Assembly: GCF_001182785.1 (NCBI RefSeq)
Contig: NZ_CP012099.1
Coordinates: 5,020,501-5,084,500 of the forward strand
Length of the DNA: 64,000 nucleotides
Direction of reading: 5' to 3'
Source of the DNA: Bacillus thuringiensis
GTDB taxonomy: Bacteria; Bacillota; Bacilli; Bacillales; Bacillaceae_G
Shown here: piece after piece, positions 16,188 to 25,759 of the stretch
Position numbering within the stretch: position 1 is the stretch's first letter
How the letters are laid out: each line of letters opens with the position of its first letter
Position numbers and translations under genes: made by a program
The notes under the pieces: generated by a model
What the model was told of the DNA's origin: nothing
What the model saw: the letters and a program-made list of their open reading frames with translations, nothing else
Database searches by the model: none

Positions 16188-16868
16188 TTATGCACCAAAT
16201 TTTGGAGCTAGACCACTTAAACTACTAAATCCAACTGAAAGAATAAAGAAAATAACAATTAAAATCGTTGCTTGTTTTTTACTTAATCCAGCCGTAATAT
16301 GTAATCCTAATCCCATTACAACTAATGCCCAAATATTGAAAACTTCGAATGATGAAGCAGCACCATGAGCAACTGTACCTGGCTCAAATAAAGTTGCTAA
16401 ACTTGTATAAGAAGTTTCAATATCTCCACCAATAATCATTCTAATAATAAAGTTCACAATTGCACCTAAAATTGAAATCGTATATGTGTAGACATAAATA
16501 GATAATAATTTCATGTATGAAGTATCATTACTCATAAACATCATAATCACTTTATAAATAGCTGCCGCAATGAAGAACCAAATCGCAGTACCAAATAGCC
16601 CACCAACAATACCTGCTCCTATTCCGAAGTAACCAACAACTTTAGCCGCTTCGGCATCAGGCACCTCACCCATTACATCAGGATGATTTACTACTTGATA
16701 CATGCCAATCCCTGCAATTACAGCTGTTAATATAATGAAAAGGAAAAATGCCCCCCATACTGGACTTTTCGTCTTCATTCTCTCAAATTGCTCACCTGGA
16801 GAAGTAATCATTCCTAATAATGATGGCTTCTTCGCACCTACATCTTGCGTATTAATATTCGCTTCCAT
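16188..16868 (-). CDS. Yip1-family membrane protein (YknW-like)
   Basis: 226 residues with about five membrane helices and the Yip1 domain N-terminal motif SPGEQFERMKTKSPVWGAF. In B. subtilis YknW is the Yip1 partner of the YknXYZ transporter that protects against the SdpC toxin. Here it is the last gene of the same kind of operon instead of the first. ATG at 16868 with GGAGGC upstream. The 114-base gap from the permease holds two hairpins. Confidence 0.82.
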   Translation of the reverse strand: MEANINTQDVGAKKPSLLGMITSPGEQFERMKTKSPVWGAFFLFIILTAVIAGIGMYQVVNHPDVMGEVPDAEAAKVVGYFGIGAGIVGGLFGTAIWFFIAAAIYKVIMMFMSNDTSYMKLLSIYVYTYTISILGAIVNFIIRMIIGGDIETSYTSLATLFEPGTVAHGAASSFEVFNIWALVVMGLGLHITAGLSKKQATILIVIFFILSVGFSSLSGLAPKFGA

Positions 16869-16895
16869 TATAACGCCTCCTTCTATTTATATAAC

Positions 16896-16976
16896 CCGTT
16901 CTAACGGGCGGTTCACTTCCTCATGTAAGAGGCTACGAACCGCCCACTAGAACGGTAATGTGTAGTTCTACTACAC
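16896..16976 (-). promoter_or_regulatory. Long intra-operon hairpin pair
   Basis: CCGTTCTA-GGGCGGTTC pairs with GAACCGCCC-TAGAACGG across a two-base internal loop (17 paired bases, 16896-16955), with a small CCTC/GAGG hairpin at the tip. GTGTAG-TTCTA-CTACAC follows at 16960-16976. No U-run follows on the minus strand, so this is more likely an RNA stability or processing element than a terminator. Confidence 0.65.
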
Positions 16977-16982
16977 TATTAA

Positions 16983-18182
16983 TTATTCATAACGCAATGC
17001 TTCAATTGGATCTAATTTCGCAGCTTTGTTCGCTGGAATTAATCCGAAAATAATACCAAGTGTCATCGAGAACAGTACGCCTCCAACGACAACTTCCCAT
17101 GAAACGAGTGGTGGCCATTTTGCGAATGTAGAAACGATATATGCTCCGCCATACCCGAGACCAATTCCGATTAAACCACCTAGAAGTGTTAACATAACTG
17201 CTTCAATTAAAAACTGTAATAAAATTTTACTACGCGTTGCTCCAAGTGCTTTACGTACACCAATTTCACGCGTACGCTCCGTTACAGATACAAGCATGAT
17301 GTTCATAACACCAATTCCACCAACGACTAATGAAATACCAGCGATACCACCGATAATCATTGTCATAATACCGGTCATCTTCGAAATACCTTCTTGAATT
17401 TCTTTTAAATTCATAACTTCATATTTACCAGTTGCATCAGTCGGTTTACGACTATTTAAAACATCTGCAGCTTTTTTACCTGCTTTTTCTAGATTATCTA
17501 CATTTTTTGCTTGAACAGAAATATTTTGAATTTCATCTTTCCCATACAGTGTCGGCCATAATGAAATTGGAACTAGTGCTTCTGATGGTCCCATTCCCAT
17601 AAACTCATTATCTGATTTGTAGACACCGATAATTTGCATCGGTTGACCTTTCATTTCAATAATTTTACCGACTGGATTGGTATCCTTAAACACCTTTTCT
17701 TCCATTTGTTTACTAATCATAACAACGTTATTACCTTGATCCACATCTGATTCTTGTAAAGAACGTCCCTTTAACAACTTTACTTTATTTACTGCAAAGT
17801 ACTCACTATCTAATCCAGTAATACTCACCATTTCTTTTTTATCTTCAATATCAAGTGGTTCCATGGTTGAATTTGTTGTTACCACATGTGCGATTTCTGG
17901 AATTTTTTTAATTTCAAAAATGTCTTCTTCAGTTATCTTCGGTGCTTCTACCATTCCCATACCGAAAGGATCGTTTATATCTGCACTATAATGAATCGGA
18001 ACCGTTTGATTACCTGCCCCAACAAACTGCGATTTCAATGCAGCTTCCCCGCCTTGCCCAATTGCAACGACAGTAATAATCGAACCTACCCCGATAATAA
18101 TACCGAGCATCGTAAGAGCTGAACGTAGTTTATGAGCTAAAATAGAAGATAGGGCAATTTTTATACTATCTAGTAAACTCAT
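16983..18182 (-). CDS. ABC transporter permease, MacB/FtsX type (YknZ-like)
   Basis: 399 residues with the MacB layout: helix 1 in ALTMLGIIIGVGSIITVVAIG (about 20-42), an extracytoplasmic MacB_PCD domain, and three C-terminal FtsX helices with the ERTREIGVRKALGATRSKI motif. It exports peptides or antimicrobials using the ATPase and adaptor encoded upstream. The ATG at 18182 overlaps the ATPase stop (ATGA), which is preferred to an upstream in-frame codon. Confidence 0.9.
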   Translation of the reverse strand: MSLLDSIKIALSSILAHKLRSALTMLGIIIGVGSIITVVAIGQGGEAALKSQFVGAGNQTVPIHYSADINDPFGMGMVEAPKITEEDIFEIKKIPEIAHVVTTNSTMEPLDIEDKKEMVSITGLDSEYFAVNKVKLLKGRSLQESDVDQGNNVVMISKQMEEKVFKDTNPVGKIIEMKGQPMQIIGVYKSDNEFMGMGPSEALVPISLWPTLYGKDEIQNISVQAKNVDNLEKAGKKAADVLNSRKPTDATGKYEVMNLKEIQEGISKMTGIMTMIIGGIAGISLVVGGIGVMNIMLVSVTERTREIGVRKALGATRSKILLQFLIEAVMLTLLGGLIGIGLGYGGAYIVSTFAKWPPLVSWEVVVGGVLFSMTLGIIFGLIPANKAAKLDPIEALRYE

Positions 18183-18859
18183 ACCGCACACCTTCTATCT
18201 TCTGTAACTTTCCCGTCTCGCAGTACAATGCGGCGGGAAGAATACGCTGCTACTTCCTCTTCATGCGTAACCATAACAATCGTCGTGCCTTCTGCATTAA
18301 GCTTCGTGAAAATATCCATAACTTGCTCACCAGACTTCGTATCAAGTGCACCAGTCGGTTCATCGGCCATAATGAACGTTGGGTTATTCGCAATCGCTCT
18401 TGCAATCGCTACACGCTGCTTCTGTCCACCTGATAACTCATTTGGTAAATGATGCACGCGATCCGCCAATCCAACTTTACCTAGCGCCTCCAAAGCACGC
18501 TTGCGACGCTCCGCTTTCTTCACGCCACCATATACGAGCGGAAGCTCAACATTTTCCACTGCGGAAAGACGAGGTAGTAAATTAAAATGTTGGAATACAA
18601 AGCCAATATATTCATTACGAATTAAAGCAAGCTTTGACTCGTCTGCTGTTAAGATATTCACGTCATTCAGCATATATTCGCCTTCTGTTGGACGATCTAA
18701 GCAACCAATAATATTCATAAGCGTCGACTTACCAGAACCAGACGGTCCCATAATCGAAACGAACTCACCACTCTGAATCGTTAAACTAATACCATGCAAA
18801 ATCGGCACCGCCAATTTTCCTTGATAATACGTTTTAGCAATATTATTTAACGTAATCAT
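18179..18859 (-). CDS. ABC transporter ATP-binding protein, MacB/LolD type (YknY-like)
   Basis: 226 residues with the Walker A GPSGSGKST, Q-loop FQHFNLLP, signature LSGGQKQR, Walker B FIMADEPTGALD and switch His in VTHEEE. It energises the permease. Start and stop overlap both neighbours by ATGA, showing tight translational coupling. Confidence 0.94.
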   Translation of the reverse strand: MITLNNIAKTYYQGKLAVPILHGISLTIQSGEFVSIMGPSGSGKSTLMNIIGCLDRPTEGEYMLNDVNILTADESKLALIRNEYIGFVFQHFNLLPRLSAVENVELPLVYGGVKKAERRKRALEALGKVGLADRVHHLPNELSGGQKQRVAIARAIANNPTFIMADEPTGALDTKSGEQVMDIFTKLNAEGTTIVMVTHEEEVAAYSSRRIVLRDGKVTEDRRCAV

Positions 18860-20049
18860 TTCTCTTTCACTTCCATTCCGTCATACACATCGTCGGAAGG
18901 ATTTTTAACCACCTTTTGCCCCACTGTTACGCCTTCTACAACCTCTGTCCAGTCTCCATCAGTAGAACCTTTTTTCACATTTTGTTTACGAAGCTTCCCT
19001 TTATCCTCAACATAAACAAATGCATCATCGCCTTTTTCTACAATGCTCTTACTTGGAACAGCAATCATCGTCTTATTCTCTAAGTTTACTTGCAGAGAAA
19101 CGTGATAACCTGGAGATAAACCATCTTGACTATCAAGGCTAGCTTTATATGTATATTGGGACATATTTTGAGTTGCTTCACCCATGCCGCCAGCTTGCGC
19201 CATCTCTGCACTCGTAGGGAACTCACTTACCTCTGTAATCTTACCTGTCCACTTCTTCTTATTATTTGCTTTCGCCGTTACAGTGAATGTTTGATCCTTT
19301 TGAATTTGTGACTTCTGAAGCTCAGTTAACGTACCTTGAACTTGGAATGGATCTTTAGAAGCTACTTGTAAAAACGATTTTCCTTGACCACCTAACGCTT
19401 GAGATGAACTTTGTGCCGCATCTTTATCTAACTTTTGAACAACACCAGCGAAATTACTATAGATCGTAAGCTCTTTCTGCTTCTTACTTAACTCTTCTTT
19501 CTGCAACTTTCCTTTTTCTTTCTCAAGGTCAGTTGTCTTTTGAGCTATCTCTAATTCGTTTACTTGCTCGTCCATCGGATCTGTTACTTCTTTCCCAGCT
19601 CCGCTATCTTTTGCCTTCTTAATTTCTTTCTTGAGCGAATCAATCTTCTTCTTTCCTTGATCATAACGCATATCCGCCATCTTCTGATCAAGCTCAGCTT
19701 GCTTCATTTGAAGGTTAATCTCTTCATTGTCATAAGAGAATAACTTCGTACCTTTTTCTACCTCTTGCCCTTCTTTTACCTCAATATCTTTCACTTTTCC
19801 TTTGGTCGGATCTGCATAGAAGCTTTCAATATTACCAGGCTTCACCTGACCAGAAATTAATTTTGTATTATTCAGCTTACGCTCTGTCACTTTCTCAAAA
19901 CTTACAGCATCAGACGTTGTTGATGCACCCTTCTTCTTACCTTGCATAACAAAAATATTAATTGCCGCTACAATAACAATTAGTGCAATAACCCCAATAA
20001 TAATCCATTTCTTCTTCTTGTTTGGAGTACGAACCGTATTTGGTAACAT
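18856..20049 (-). CDS. Efflux adaptor (HlyD/RND periplasmic adaptor type, YknX-like)
   Basis: 397 residues. One membrane helix lies near residues 16-37, then a barrel-sandwich domain split by a Lys/Glu-rich coiled coil (about 85-185), then beta-barrel and proximal domains. In Gram-positive bacteria such adaptors bridge the permease to the wall side. ATG at 20049 is selected because AAAGGGAGAG precedes it and the helix starts soon after; an earlier in-frame start lacks a ribosome binding site. First gene of the adaptor-ATPase-permease-Yip1 operon. Confidence 0.88.
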   Translation of the reverse strand: MLPNTVRTPNKKKKWIIIGVIALIVIVAAINIFVMQGKKKGASTTSDAVSFEKVTERKLNNTKLISGQVKPGNIESFYADPTKGKVKDIEVKEGQEVEKGTKLFSYDNEEINLQMKQAELDQKMADMRYDQGKKKIDSLKKEIKKAKDSGAGKEVTDPMDEQVNELEIAQKTTDLEKEKGKLQKEELSKKQKELTIYSNFAGVVQKLDKDAAQSSSQALGGQGKSFLQVASKDPFQVQGTLTELQKSQIQKDQTFTVTAKANNKKKWTGKITEVSEFPTSAEMAQAGGMGEATQNMSQYTYKASLDSQDGLSPGYHVSLQVNLENKTMIAVPSKSIVEKGDDAFVYVEDKGKLRKQNVKKGSTDGDWTEVVEGVTVGQKVVKNPSDDVYDGMEVKEK

Positions 20050-20117
20050 ATTCTCTCTCCCTTTATAAATTAATAGTTTAATAAATACCATAATTGTATA
20101 AAACTTTCTGAAAATAA

Positions 20118-20145
20118 ATTGTATATTATTACAATCTTTTTACAA
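20118..20145 (-). promoter_or_regulatory. Sigma-A promoter of the efflux operon
   Basis: Minus-strand TTGTAA (20140-20145), 16 bases, TACAAT (20118-20123), about 70 bases before the adaptor start. Both hexamers match consensus in four or five positions. Confidence 0.5.
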
Positions 20146-20243
20146 AGTTTTACACATCCATTTATATTGTAACAAAAATTCCAATGATTAGAAATATGAC
20201 ATTATATCTTTTAAGATAGATTTAAGGAAAGATTATATTATAT

Positions 20244-20283
20244 AGAAAAAGCCATCCAAAATAATAATTGGATAGCTTTTCAA
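20244..20283 (-). terminator. Terminator of the phosphate-ester transporter operon
   Basis: Minus-strand AAAAGCTATCCAA pairs with TTGGATGGCTTTT (one wobble) and continues into a T-run, nine bases after the transporter stop. Confidence 0.88.
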
Positions 20284-20291
20284 ACAAAATA

Positions 20292-21626
20292 TTACGCTAC
20301 TTTAGGATCTTTTCTCTCATGTCCACGTTGAACAATAAATAAGAAGATTGTTGATAAAACCGCACCTGTTAATAGTAAGATGAAACAACCATCCCAGCCA
20401 GAACGATCAACAATAACACCAATTGCTGCGTTAGCTACAAGACTTCCGCCTACATAACCGAATAGACCACACATACCAACTGTCGTACCTACTGCAAATT
20501 TCGGTACTAATTCCATCGCACTTAAACCGATTAAGAACTGTGGTACATAAATTAAACAACCGATAATAGAAACTGCAATACTTACAACAAGTACGCTAGT
20601 TGCTTGCCAATATATAAACGTACCAATAACAACTCCAACCATACTAATAATACATAATGGCATACGTTTTCCTTTAAATAATTTATCACTTAAAAAACCA
20701 ACGATTAATGAACTTGGAATTGCCATACCTTCAAAGATTGCATATGCCGCATGTGCTTCTGCTTTTGAAAATCCTTTAACTGTCGTTAAATAAAGTGGAA
20801 CCCAGTTAATAACGCCGAAACGAATTAAATAAACAAAAGCATTCGCAATACATAAGAACCATACAAATTTATTTTTCACTACATACTTCATTAAAATTTC
20901 TTTTGGTGACATCTTGTTAGCATTATCTGCTTTTTCAAGATTTTCATAGTCATTACGATACTCATCAATTGGAGGAAGACCTTCAGATTCTGGTGTATCC
21001 TTCGCATTAATCCAAACAAGAACTGAAATTACCATTGCGATAATTGCAGGGAAAATAAACACGCCGCCTTGCCAATGGTTTTCACCAAAAATACCTACAC
21101 CAATTCCGACAAGTGGTGGCACAAGCATTCCACCAACGTTATGTGAAATATTCCAAAGACCTGTTTTCGTACCGCGTTCTTTCTTCGAGAACCATTTCGT
21201 CATAACAATACTACAAGGCGGTGCTCCCATACCTTGTACAATACCGTTAACAACAAGTAATGTAACAATCATCCCAAATGATGATGCAAAGCCGAAACAA
21301 ATATTTACAAGCCCTGATAAGAATAAACCGACTGCGATAAAGCGCTGGGCGAAAGCTTTATCTGATAAATTACCCATAAAGAACTTACTAAATCCATAAA
21401 CAATTGCCATTACTGAACCTAGTAGACCAATTTCAGCTGTACTAAAACCATATTCTTGTACTAAATACGTACTTGATAACGTAAAGTTACTACGAACTAA
21501 ATAATAAGCAGCATATCCAACTGAAATCCCGATTAACACACGAATACGTAGTAATCGATATACACGGTCGATCATATCCGCTGGCAATCTTTCAATTGCA
21601 GGTGCTGGCTTGAGCCATTTAAACAT
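20292..21626 (-). CDS. pgtP: Organophosphate:phosphate antiporter family MFS transporter (PgtP/GlpT-like)
   Basis: 444 residues with twelve probable helices. The N-terminus KPAPAIERLP...RIRVLIGISVGYAAYYLVRSNF resembles GlpT, UhpT and PgtP. These exchange inorganic phosphate for glycerol-3-phosphate, hexose phosphates or phosphoglycerates. The neighbouring binding protein and two-component system resemble the Salmonella pgt and Staphylococcus hpt loci, favouring an inducible phosphoglycerate or hexose-phosphate system; the substrate is not proven. ATG at 21626 with AAGGAGAC. Last gene of a five-gene operon. Confidence 0.83.
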   Translation of the reverse strand: MFKWLKPAPAIERLPADMIDRVYRLLRIRVLIGISVGYAAYYLVRSNFTLSSTYLVQEYGFSTAEIGLLGSVMAIVYGFSKFFMGNLSDKAFAQRFIAVGLFLSGLVNICFGFASSFGMIVTLLVVNGIVQGMGAPPCSIVMTKWFSKKERGTKTGLWNISHNVGGMLVPPLVGIGVGIFGENHWQGGVFIFPAIIAMVISVLVWINAKDTPESEGLPPIDEYRNDYENLEKADNANKMSPKEILMKYVVKNKFVWFLCIANAFVYLIRFGVINWVPLYLTTVKGFSKAEAHAAYAIFEGMAIPSSLIVGFLSDKLFKGKRMPLCIISMVGVVIGTFIYWQATSVLVVSIAVSIIGCLIYVPQFLIGLSAMELVPKFAVGTTVGMCGLFGYVGGSLVANAAIGVIVDRSGWDGCFILLLTGAVLSTIFLFIVQRGHERKDPKVA

Positions 21627-21645
21627 ATATTTTCGTCTCCTTTTC

Positions 21646-22680
21646 TCACTTCAGAGAGAGACGCTGTCTATTCCATATCTCGATTATTCCGCTATTTGAT
21701 ATATTTTGGTTCGTCCTTCTAACCGGCTGTCCTTCTATTTCTTTCTCATTCTTCGCAAACATCGTTGGTACGCCAAACGACACTTTTTCTAAAATGTGAC
21801 CCGCTTCTTCTGATAAACAATAATCAATAAATAAATCCGCAATAATACCACTCGGTGCACGTTTTAGTTTCGAAATCGCATTAACGGATAACCCTGTTTG
21901 CTCAGGTTCGTTACTTAAAATCGGAAAGCCTTGTTTTTGAAGCATTCTCTGATCTCCCATAAAGTTGATGCCTATCATATATTCACCACTCGCAACAAGT
22001 TCTGCTGGGATGTAACCATTCACTGTTACTTCTCCAACTTGTTCTGCCAGATTCTTCACATATTCCTTCGCTTCCTCTTCACCTAACGTATCAATAAGTG
22101 ATTGGAAAAACGTATATGCTGTACCTGAAACATTTGGATCGGGCATGACAATCTTTCCTTTATATACTGGATTCAATAAATCTTTCCATCTTAACGGATA
22201 CGAGAGACCGAGCGGCGCTATTTCCTCATTCCACCGCTCTTTATTAATCGCAATTGCCAGCTTCTCCACTTCATAACCGTACCAATAACCATCTTTATCT
22301 TTAACAGTTTTTGAAATACGATTTGCATGTTGGCTTATCACAGGAATAGAAAGATTTTTTTGCTTCATCATTTGATGCGCATCTACTGTACCGCCAATAA
22401 TAATATCCGCCTTCGGATTTCCAGCTTCTTCTTCCACTCTACGAAGAAGTTCTTCTGTTGAAAGACGAATAAATTCATACGTACATCCGCGCGGTTTACA
22501 AAATGATGAAAGTAACGCTTCACCAACTTCCTCACGAGCCGCTACATACGCAACAATATGACGATCATCCAAAATAGGGAGACCATTTTTACTATATTTA
22601 ATAGAGGTTGTATCTCGAGAGCAACTAGACATCGCTCCTCCAATTACTAGCAAAAAGAAGAAAAAGGCTATCTTTCTCAT
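21646..22680 (-). CDS. Extracytoplasmic solute-sensing lipoprotein (PgtC/HptA-like)
   Basis: 344 residues. The signal peptide ends in AMSSC, a slightly atypical lipobox, so it is probably lipid anchored. The rest has the iron/phosphate-type periplasmic binding fold (ADIIIGG, WKDLLNPVYKGKIVMPDP, SGTAYTFFQSL). In related loci this protein senses the substrate outside and signals to the histidine kinase rather than feeding an ABC transporter; no ABC genes are nearby. Its ATG overlaps the upstream stop by ATGA. Confidence 0.82.
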   Translation of the reverse strand: MRKIAFFFFLLVIGGAMSSCSRDTTSIKYSKNGLPILDDRHIVAYVAAREEVGEALLSSFCKPRGCTYEFIRLSTEELLRRVEEEAGNPKADIIIGGTVDAHQMMKQKNLSIPVISQHANRISKTVKDKDGYWYGYEVEKLAIAINKERWNEEIAPLGLSYPLRWKDLLNPVYKGKIVMPDPNVSGTAYTFFQSLIDTLGEEEAKEYVKNLAEQVGEVTVNGYIPAELVASGEYMIGINFMGDQRMLQKQGFPILSNEPEQTGLSVNAISKLKRAPSGIIADLFIDYCLSEEAGHILEKVSFGVPTMFAKNEKEIEGQPVRRTNQNISNSGIIEIWNRQRLSLK

Positions 22681-23459
22681 GACGCATTCTCCTTTACGAA
22701 TAACTCTGCTAGAGAGCCTTTCATATACATGACATTACCGTTATTATCACCGAGATATTGCACCACAAAGTACGATGGATACAAAGAAATCGTAAGAATA
22801 TCTTCACGATCATTCTTTACACGCTTACCTGTTTTATAAGCTGTAATATAAGCAATCGGTTCATTCTGCGATTGTAATAACTTCTGAATTTCTCCGTAAT
22901 CTGTAATTTGCTTTGCGTATCGAATAGAATCAAGTATGTGCGTAAGATTGATAGTACGTACCACATCACCTTGACGTACTACGACATCCTTTGCTGAAGC
23001 AAAGAAATCACTAATACGCTCTGGTGTGTAATACAGGCTTAATAAATACGTTTGAAGTGCTGAAATCATCGGATCCATGCCATTCTTTCCGTATACATTT
23101 TCCCCATACTGGAACAAGTCACCTACTGCAAAAGTACGCTTATGTCCATTCAAGTACGTTACTTCTCCAGTAAATACTTGTTCTTTGCTCTTAACGTCAC
23201 CTGGCTCTATTCGAATTCGGTCAAAGAATGAAACAATCGTATGCAAACGAACTTCATCCGTTACAACAATTTCTCCCCACTTTTCATGTCTTACTTTCAC
23301 TTCAATTGGAAGAGATTCATTCACCCTTTGTAAAACGGCTTGTTTATCATTTACAATGTTGATTCGATTATATATTTGCTTCTCCATAACATAAAACAAA
23401 ACAAGAGAAACAATCATACAAATGACAAACATAAGAATTTGAAATGATAGCCTTTTCAT
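22677..23459 (-). CDS. Membrane-anchored protein of unknown function (possibly DUF3919)
   Basis: 260 residues: an N-terminal helix (8-27, MFVICMIVSLVLFYVM), then an outside domain with alternating strands. I recall similar Bacillus proteins as DUF3919 but cannot confirm it. It sits between the kinase and the binding protein in one operon and overlaps the latter by ATGA, so it probably acts in sensing. A third extracytoplasmic component is not part of the classical pgt or hpt systems. Confidence 0.68.
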   Translation of the reverse strand: MKRLSFQILMFVICMIVSLVLFYVMEKQIYNRINIVNDKQAVLQRVNESLPIEVKVRHEKWGEIVVTDEVRLHTIVSFFDRIRIEPGDVKSKEQVFTGEVTYLNGHKRTFAVGDLFQYGENVYGKNGMDPMISALQTYLLSLYYTPERISDFFASAKDVVVRQGDVVRTINLTHILDSIRYAKQITDYGEIQKLLQSQNEPIAYITAYKTGKRVKNDREDILTISLYPSYFVVQYLGDNNGNVMYMKGSLAELFVKENAS

Positions 23460-23525
23460 TTCTGCCTACCTCCAAGATAAAAAAACGTTGTTTCGAAAAT
23501 ACCGCATAATTGTTTCATAAATGTA

Positions 23526-24956
23526 TCATTTAACCGCTTTCAAGTTTTTTATGTCTTCCATCCTTCTCGGAAGCAAAAATGTAATGAATATTGTAGTACC
23601 TATTTCTTCACTACTCTCAATCCGCATGCTTCCGCCCTGCTTATTCATAATCTCCTGACAAATATACAAACCATAACCATTCCCGTAACTAGACGGAAGT
23701 GCCTTTCCTTTCGGAGACTCATTCCACTCTGCAAGCACCACTTCATCTATACCGATCCCATCATCATGAACAAAAACCTTCGCCTCATACTCATTCACAA
23801 TTACATTCATACGAATGTGCGAGGCATCACTATACTTAATTGCATTATCAAGCACATTTAAGAAAATTTGCTTCGTCTTATCAAAATCCGCAACAACATG
23901 TACATCCGTTAACTCATTTATCACTTCAATTTCAAACTGATTTAGGCGAGGTTTCACAATTGAAACTGCTTCTTCTGCCAATTCCTTTATGTTCACAACT
24001 GTAGGAGACACTTCAAACGTACTCTTCCCATATTTCGAAGACTTGAGTAGTTCCTCTACAAGTGATAATAAACGCTCACTTTCCACAGATACATAACGAA
24101 GACTTTCCTGTACATCTTCTTTCGATTGTAACTTCGGAATTAAATCAACATAACCGATAATTGCCGTTAGCGGTGTTTTTAGCTCATGCGTAATGCGGTC
24201 TAGGAAATCTTTCTGCTTCTCTTTCTCCTCCTGCAATTGCTTAATATGCAGCTCAATTCCATCGGCCATCGCGTTAAAAGATGCTGAAAGCTGAGCGATT
24301 TCCACGTACTCATTTAACTCAATCTTACTCTTATAATCACCATTCGCAAGCCGCTGTGCCATTTGTCTCAACTGATCAATTGGTTTATGAAGAGACTTCG
24401 CCAAACGAATCGCAAAGAAAATACCCGCAGCTACTAAACAAAGGGACGCCATTAAGAATGTCCAGCTCACATTTGTTAAAACTTCCTTCTCACCCGTTAA
24501 CTCATTTATAAAACGAATACTTCCAATGACATCGTTTCCATAATATACTGGGCTTGAAAACAAAAGAATGGGAGCGGGATCCGCCTCCTCAAAAACATAA
24601 GACTTCTTCCCCTTCAAAGAACTCTCAATGTCGATGTTACGGTGAAGCAATGCTCCTTTTTGTGTATCTGCAACAACATCGCCATTCTTCCCGATCATCT
24701 GTACACGGACATCCATACGCTTCGCTAAATACGACGCAATTAAAAGTGAATTCGGACCAAGCGTATCCACTTCTGCTTCCTTCTCTAAATAATTCATCGT
24801 ATAAATTTGTGCTTCTACACTTAATTTTTCTAAAGAATCTGCTGCGTTATGATACATATTCTTTTCTAACGTAATATAAACAACTGCATATAAAAGAACA
24901 AAAATCGGAATTAACAGCCCAACTATTCCAAACACCATATTTCGCTTTAAAGACAT
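23526..24956 (-). CDS. Sensor histidine kinase of the transporter operon
   Basis: 476 residues. Helix 1 (about 8-28), an extracytoplasmic domain of roughly 130 residues, helix 2 (WTFLMASLCLVAAGIFFAI), HAMP, a HisKA box with the phospho-accepting His in RITHELKTPLTAIIGY, and an ATPase domain with NVLDNAIKYSD, DDGIGID and GNGYGLYI. ATG at 24956 is preferred to an upstream TTG because helix 1 follows it directly. It partners the OmpR-type regulator just upstream. Confidence 0.9.
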   Translation of the reverse strand: MSLKRNMVFGIVGLLIPIFVLLYAVVYITLEKNMYHNAADSLEKLSVEAQIYTMNYLEKEAEVDTLGPNSLLIASYLAKRMDVRVQMIGKNGDVVADTQKGALLHRNIDIESSLKGKKSYVFEEADPAPILLFSSPVYYGNDVIGSIRFINELTGEKEVLTNVSWTFLMASLCLVAAGIFFAIRLAKSLHKPIDQLRQMAQRLANGDYKSKIELNEYVEIAQLSASFNAMADGIELHIKQLQEEKEKQKDFLDRITHELKTPLTAIIGYVDLIPKLQSKEDVQESLRYVSVESERLLSLVEELLKSSKYGKSTFEVSPTVVNIKELAEEAVSIVKPRLNQFEIEVINELTDVHVVADFDKTKQIFLNVLDNAIKYSDASHIRMNVIVNEYEAKVFVHDDGIGIDEVVLAEWNESPKGKALPSSYGNGYGLYICQEIMNKQGGSMRIESSEEIGTTIFITFLLPRRMEDIKNLKAVK

Positions 24957-24967
24957 ACCATCACCAC

Positions 24968-25639
24968 TTAACAATCCAGTTTATAGCCAACGCCATAAAT
25001 TGTCTTAATATATTCTCCGCTCGTCCCAAGCTTCTTTCGAAGTCTCTGCACCATAATATCAACTGCTCTTGTATTTCCGATATACTCAAATCCCCATACT
25101 TTCTCAAGCAACTCATCCCTCATAAACACACGCTGCGGATTTGAAACAAACAACTGACATAAATTAAACTCTCGGTACGTTAACTGAATCTCTTGTCCAC
25201 TCACATGTACCTTTCTTTCCTTAGGACAAATCACTATCTCTCCAGCCTCAATTACTTCATGACTTACAGCGGTCTCCATCTTCTTTACACGCCGCGCCAT
25301 ATTCTTAACCCGAAGAATAAGCTCCGCATAATTAAACGGCTTCGTCACATAATCATCAGCACCAAGCTGCAATCCAAGCAACTTATCATTCATCTGACTC
25401 TTTGCCGTTAACATAAGCACCGGAATATCCCTATCCCTCTCACGAAACAAACGAAGCAACTCATACCCATCCGTATCCGGAAGCATAACATCCAAAATCA
25501 ATACATCCGGTCCTTCATTCCATCGCTCTAAAGCTTCTCTCCCATCAGCCGCTGCTAATACTTCATAACCTTCCATCTCCAACTGCATCCGAATCAAATT
25601 ACGAATACTCGATTCATCATCAACCACAAGTATTTTCAT
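24968..25639 (-). CDS. OmpR-family response regulator
   Basis: 223 residues. The receiver domain has the acidic pair in VVDDESS, phospho-acceptor Asp in LILDVMLPDTDG and Lys in MLTAKSQ. The C-terminal winged helix ends GEYIKTIYGVGYKL. ATG at 25639 is chosen because AAGGAGGAGA lies seven bases upstream; an adjacent ATG at 25642 is slightly too close and longer upstream starts have no support. First gene of the sensor-transporter operon. Classical pgt/uhp/hpt regulators are of other output types, so this is a distinct version. Confidence 0.9.
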   Translation of the reverse strand: MKILVVDDESSIRNLIRMQLEMEGYEVLAAADGREALERWNEGPDVLILDVMLPDTDGYELLRLFRERDRDIPVLMLTAKSQMNDKLLGLQLGADDYVTKPFNYAELILRVKNMARRVKKMETAVSHEVIEAGEIVICPKERKVHVSGQEIQLTYREFNLCQLFVSNPQRVFMRDELLEKVWGFEYIGNTRAVDIMVQRLRKKLGTSGEYIKTIYGVGYKLDC

Positions 25640-25661
25640 CATTCTCCTCCTTCCACCATGT

Positions 25662-25689
25662 ATTATAGTACAGTTTAGTATAGCAAAAA
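25662..25689 (-). promoter_or_regulatory. Possible promoter of the sensor-transporter operon
   Basis: Minus-strand TATAAT (25662-25667) is perfect; TTTTTG (25684-25689) at 16 bases is a poor -35, consistent with either activator dependence or a weak promoter. Confidence 0.35.
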
Positions 25690-25696
25690 TCGTACA

Positions 25697-25749
25697 AAAA
25701 AAGAGAGGGTATTGTCGAACATATTTTGTCGACGATACCCTCTCTTTCA
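25697..25749 (-). terminator. Terminator after galE
   Basis: Long stem: AAAGAGAGGGTAT and ATACCCTCTCTTT with an inner GTCGA/TCGAC block, followed on the minus strand by seven T. It ends the capsule locus and insulates the next operon. Confidence 0.92.
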
Positions 25750-25759
25750 CTTATTATAT

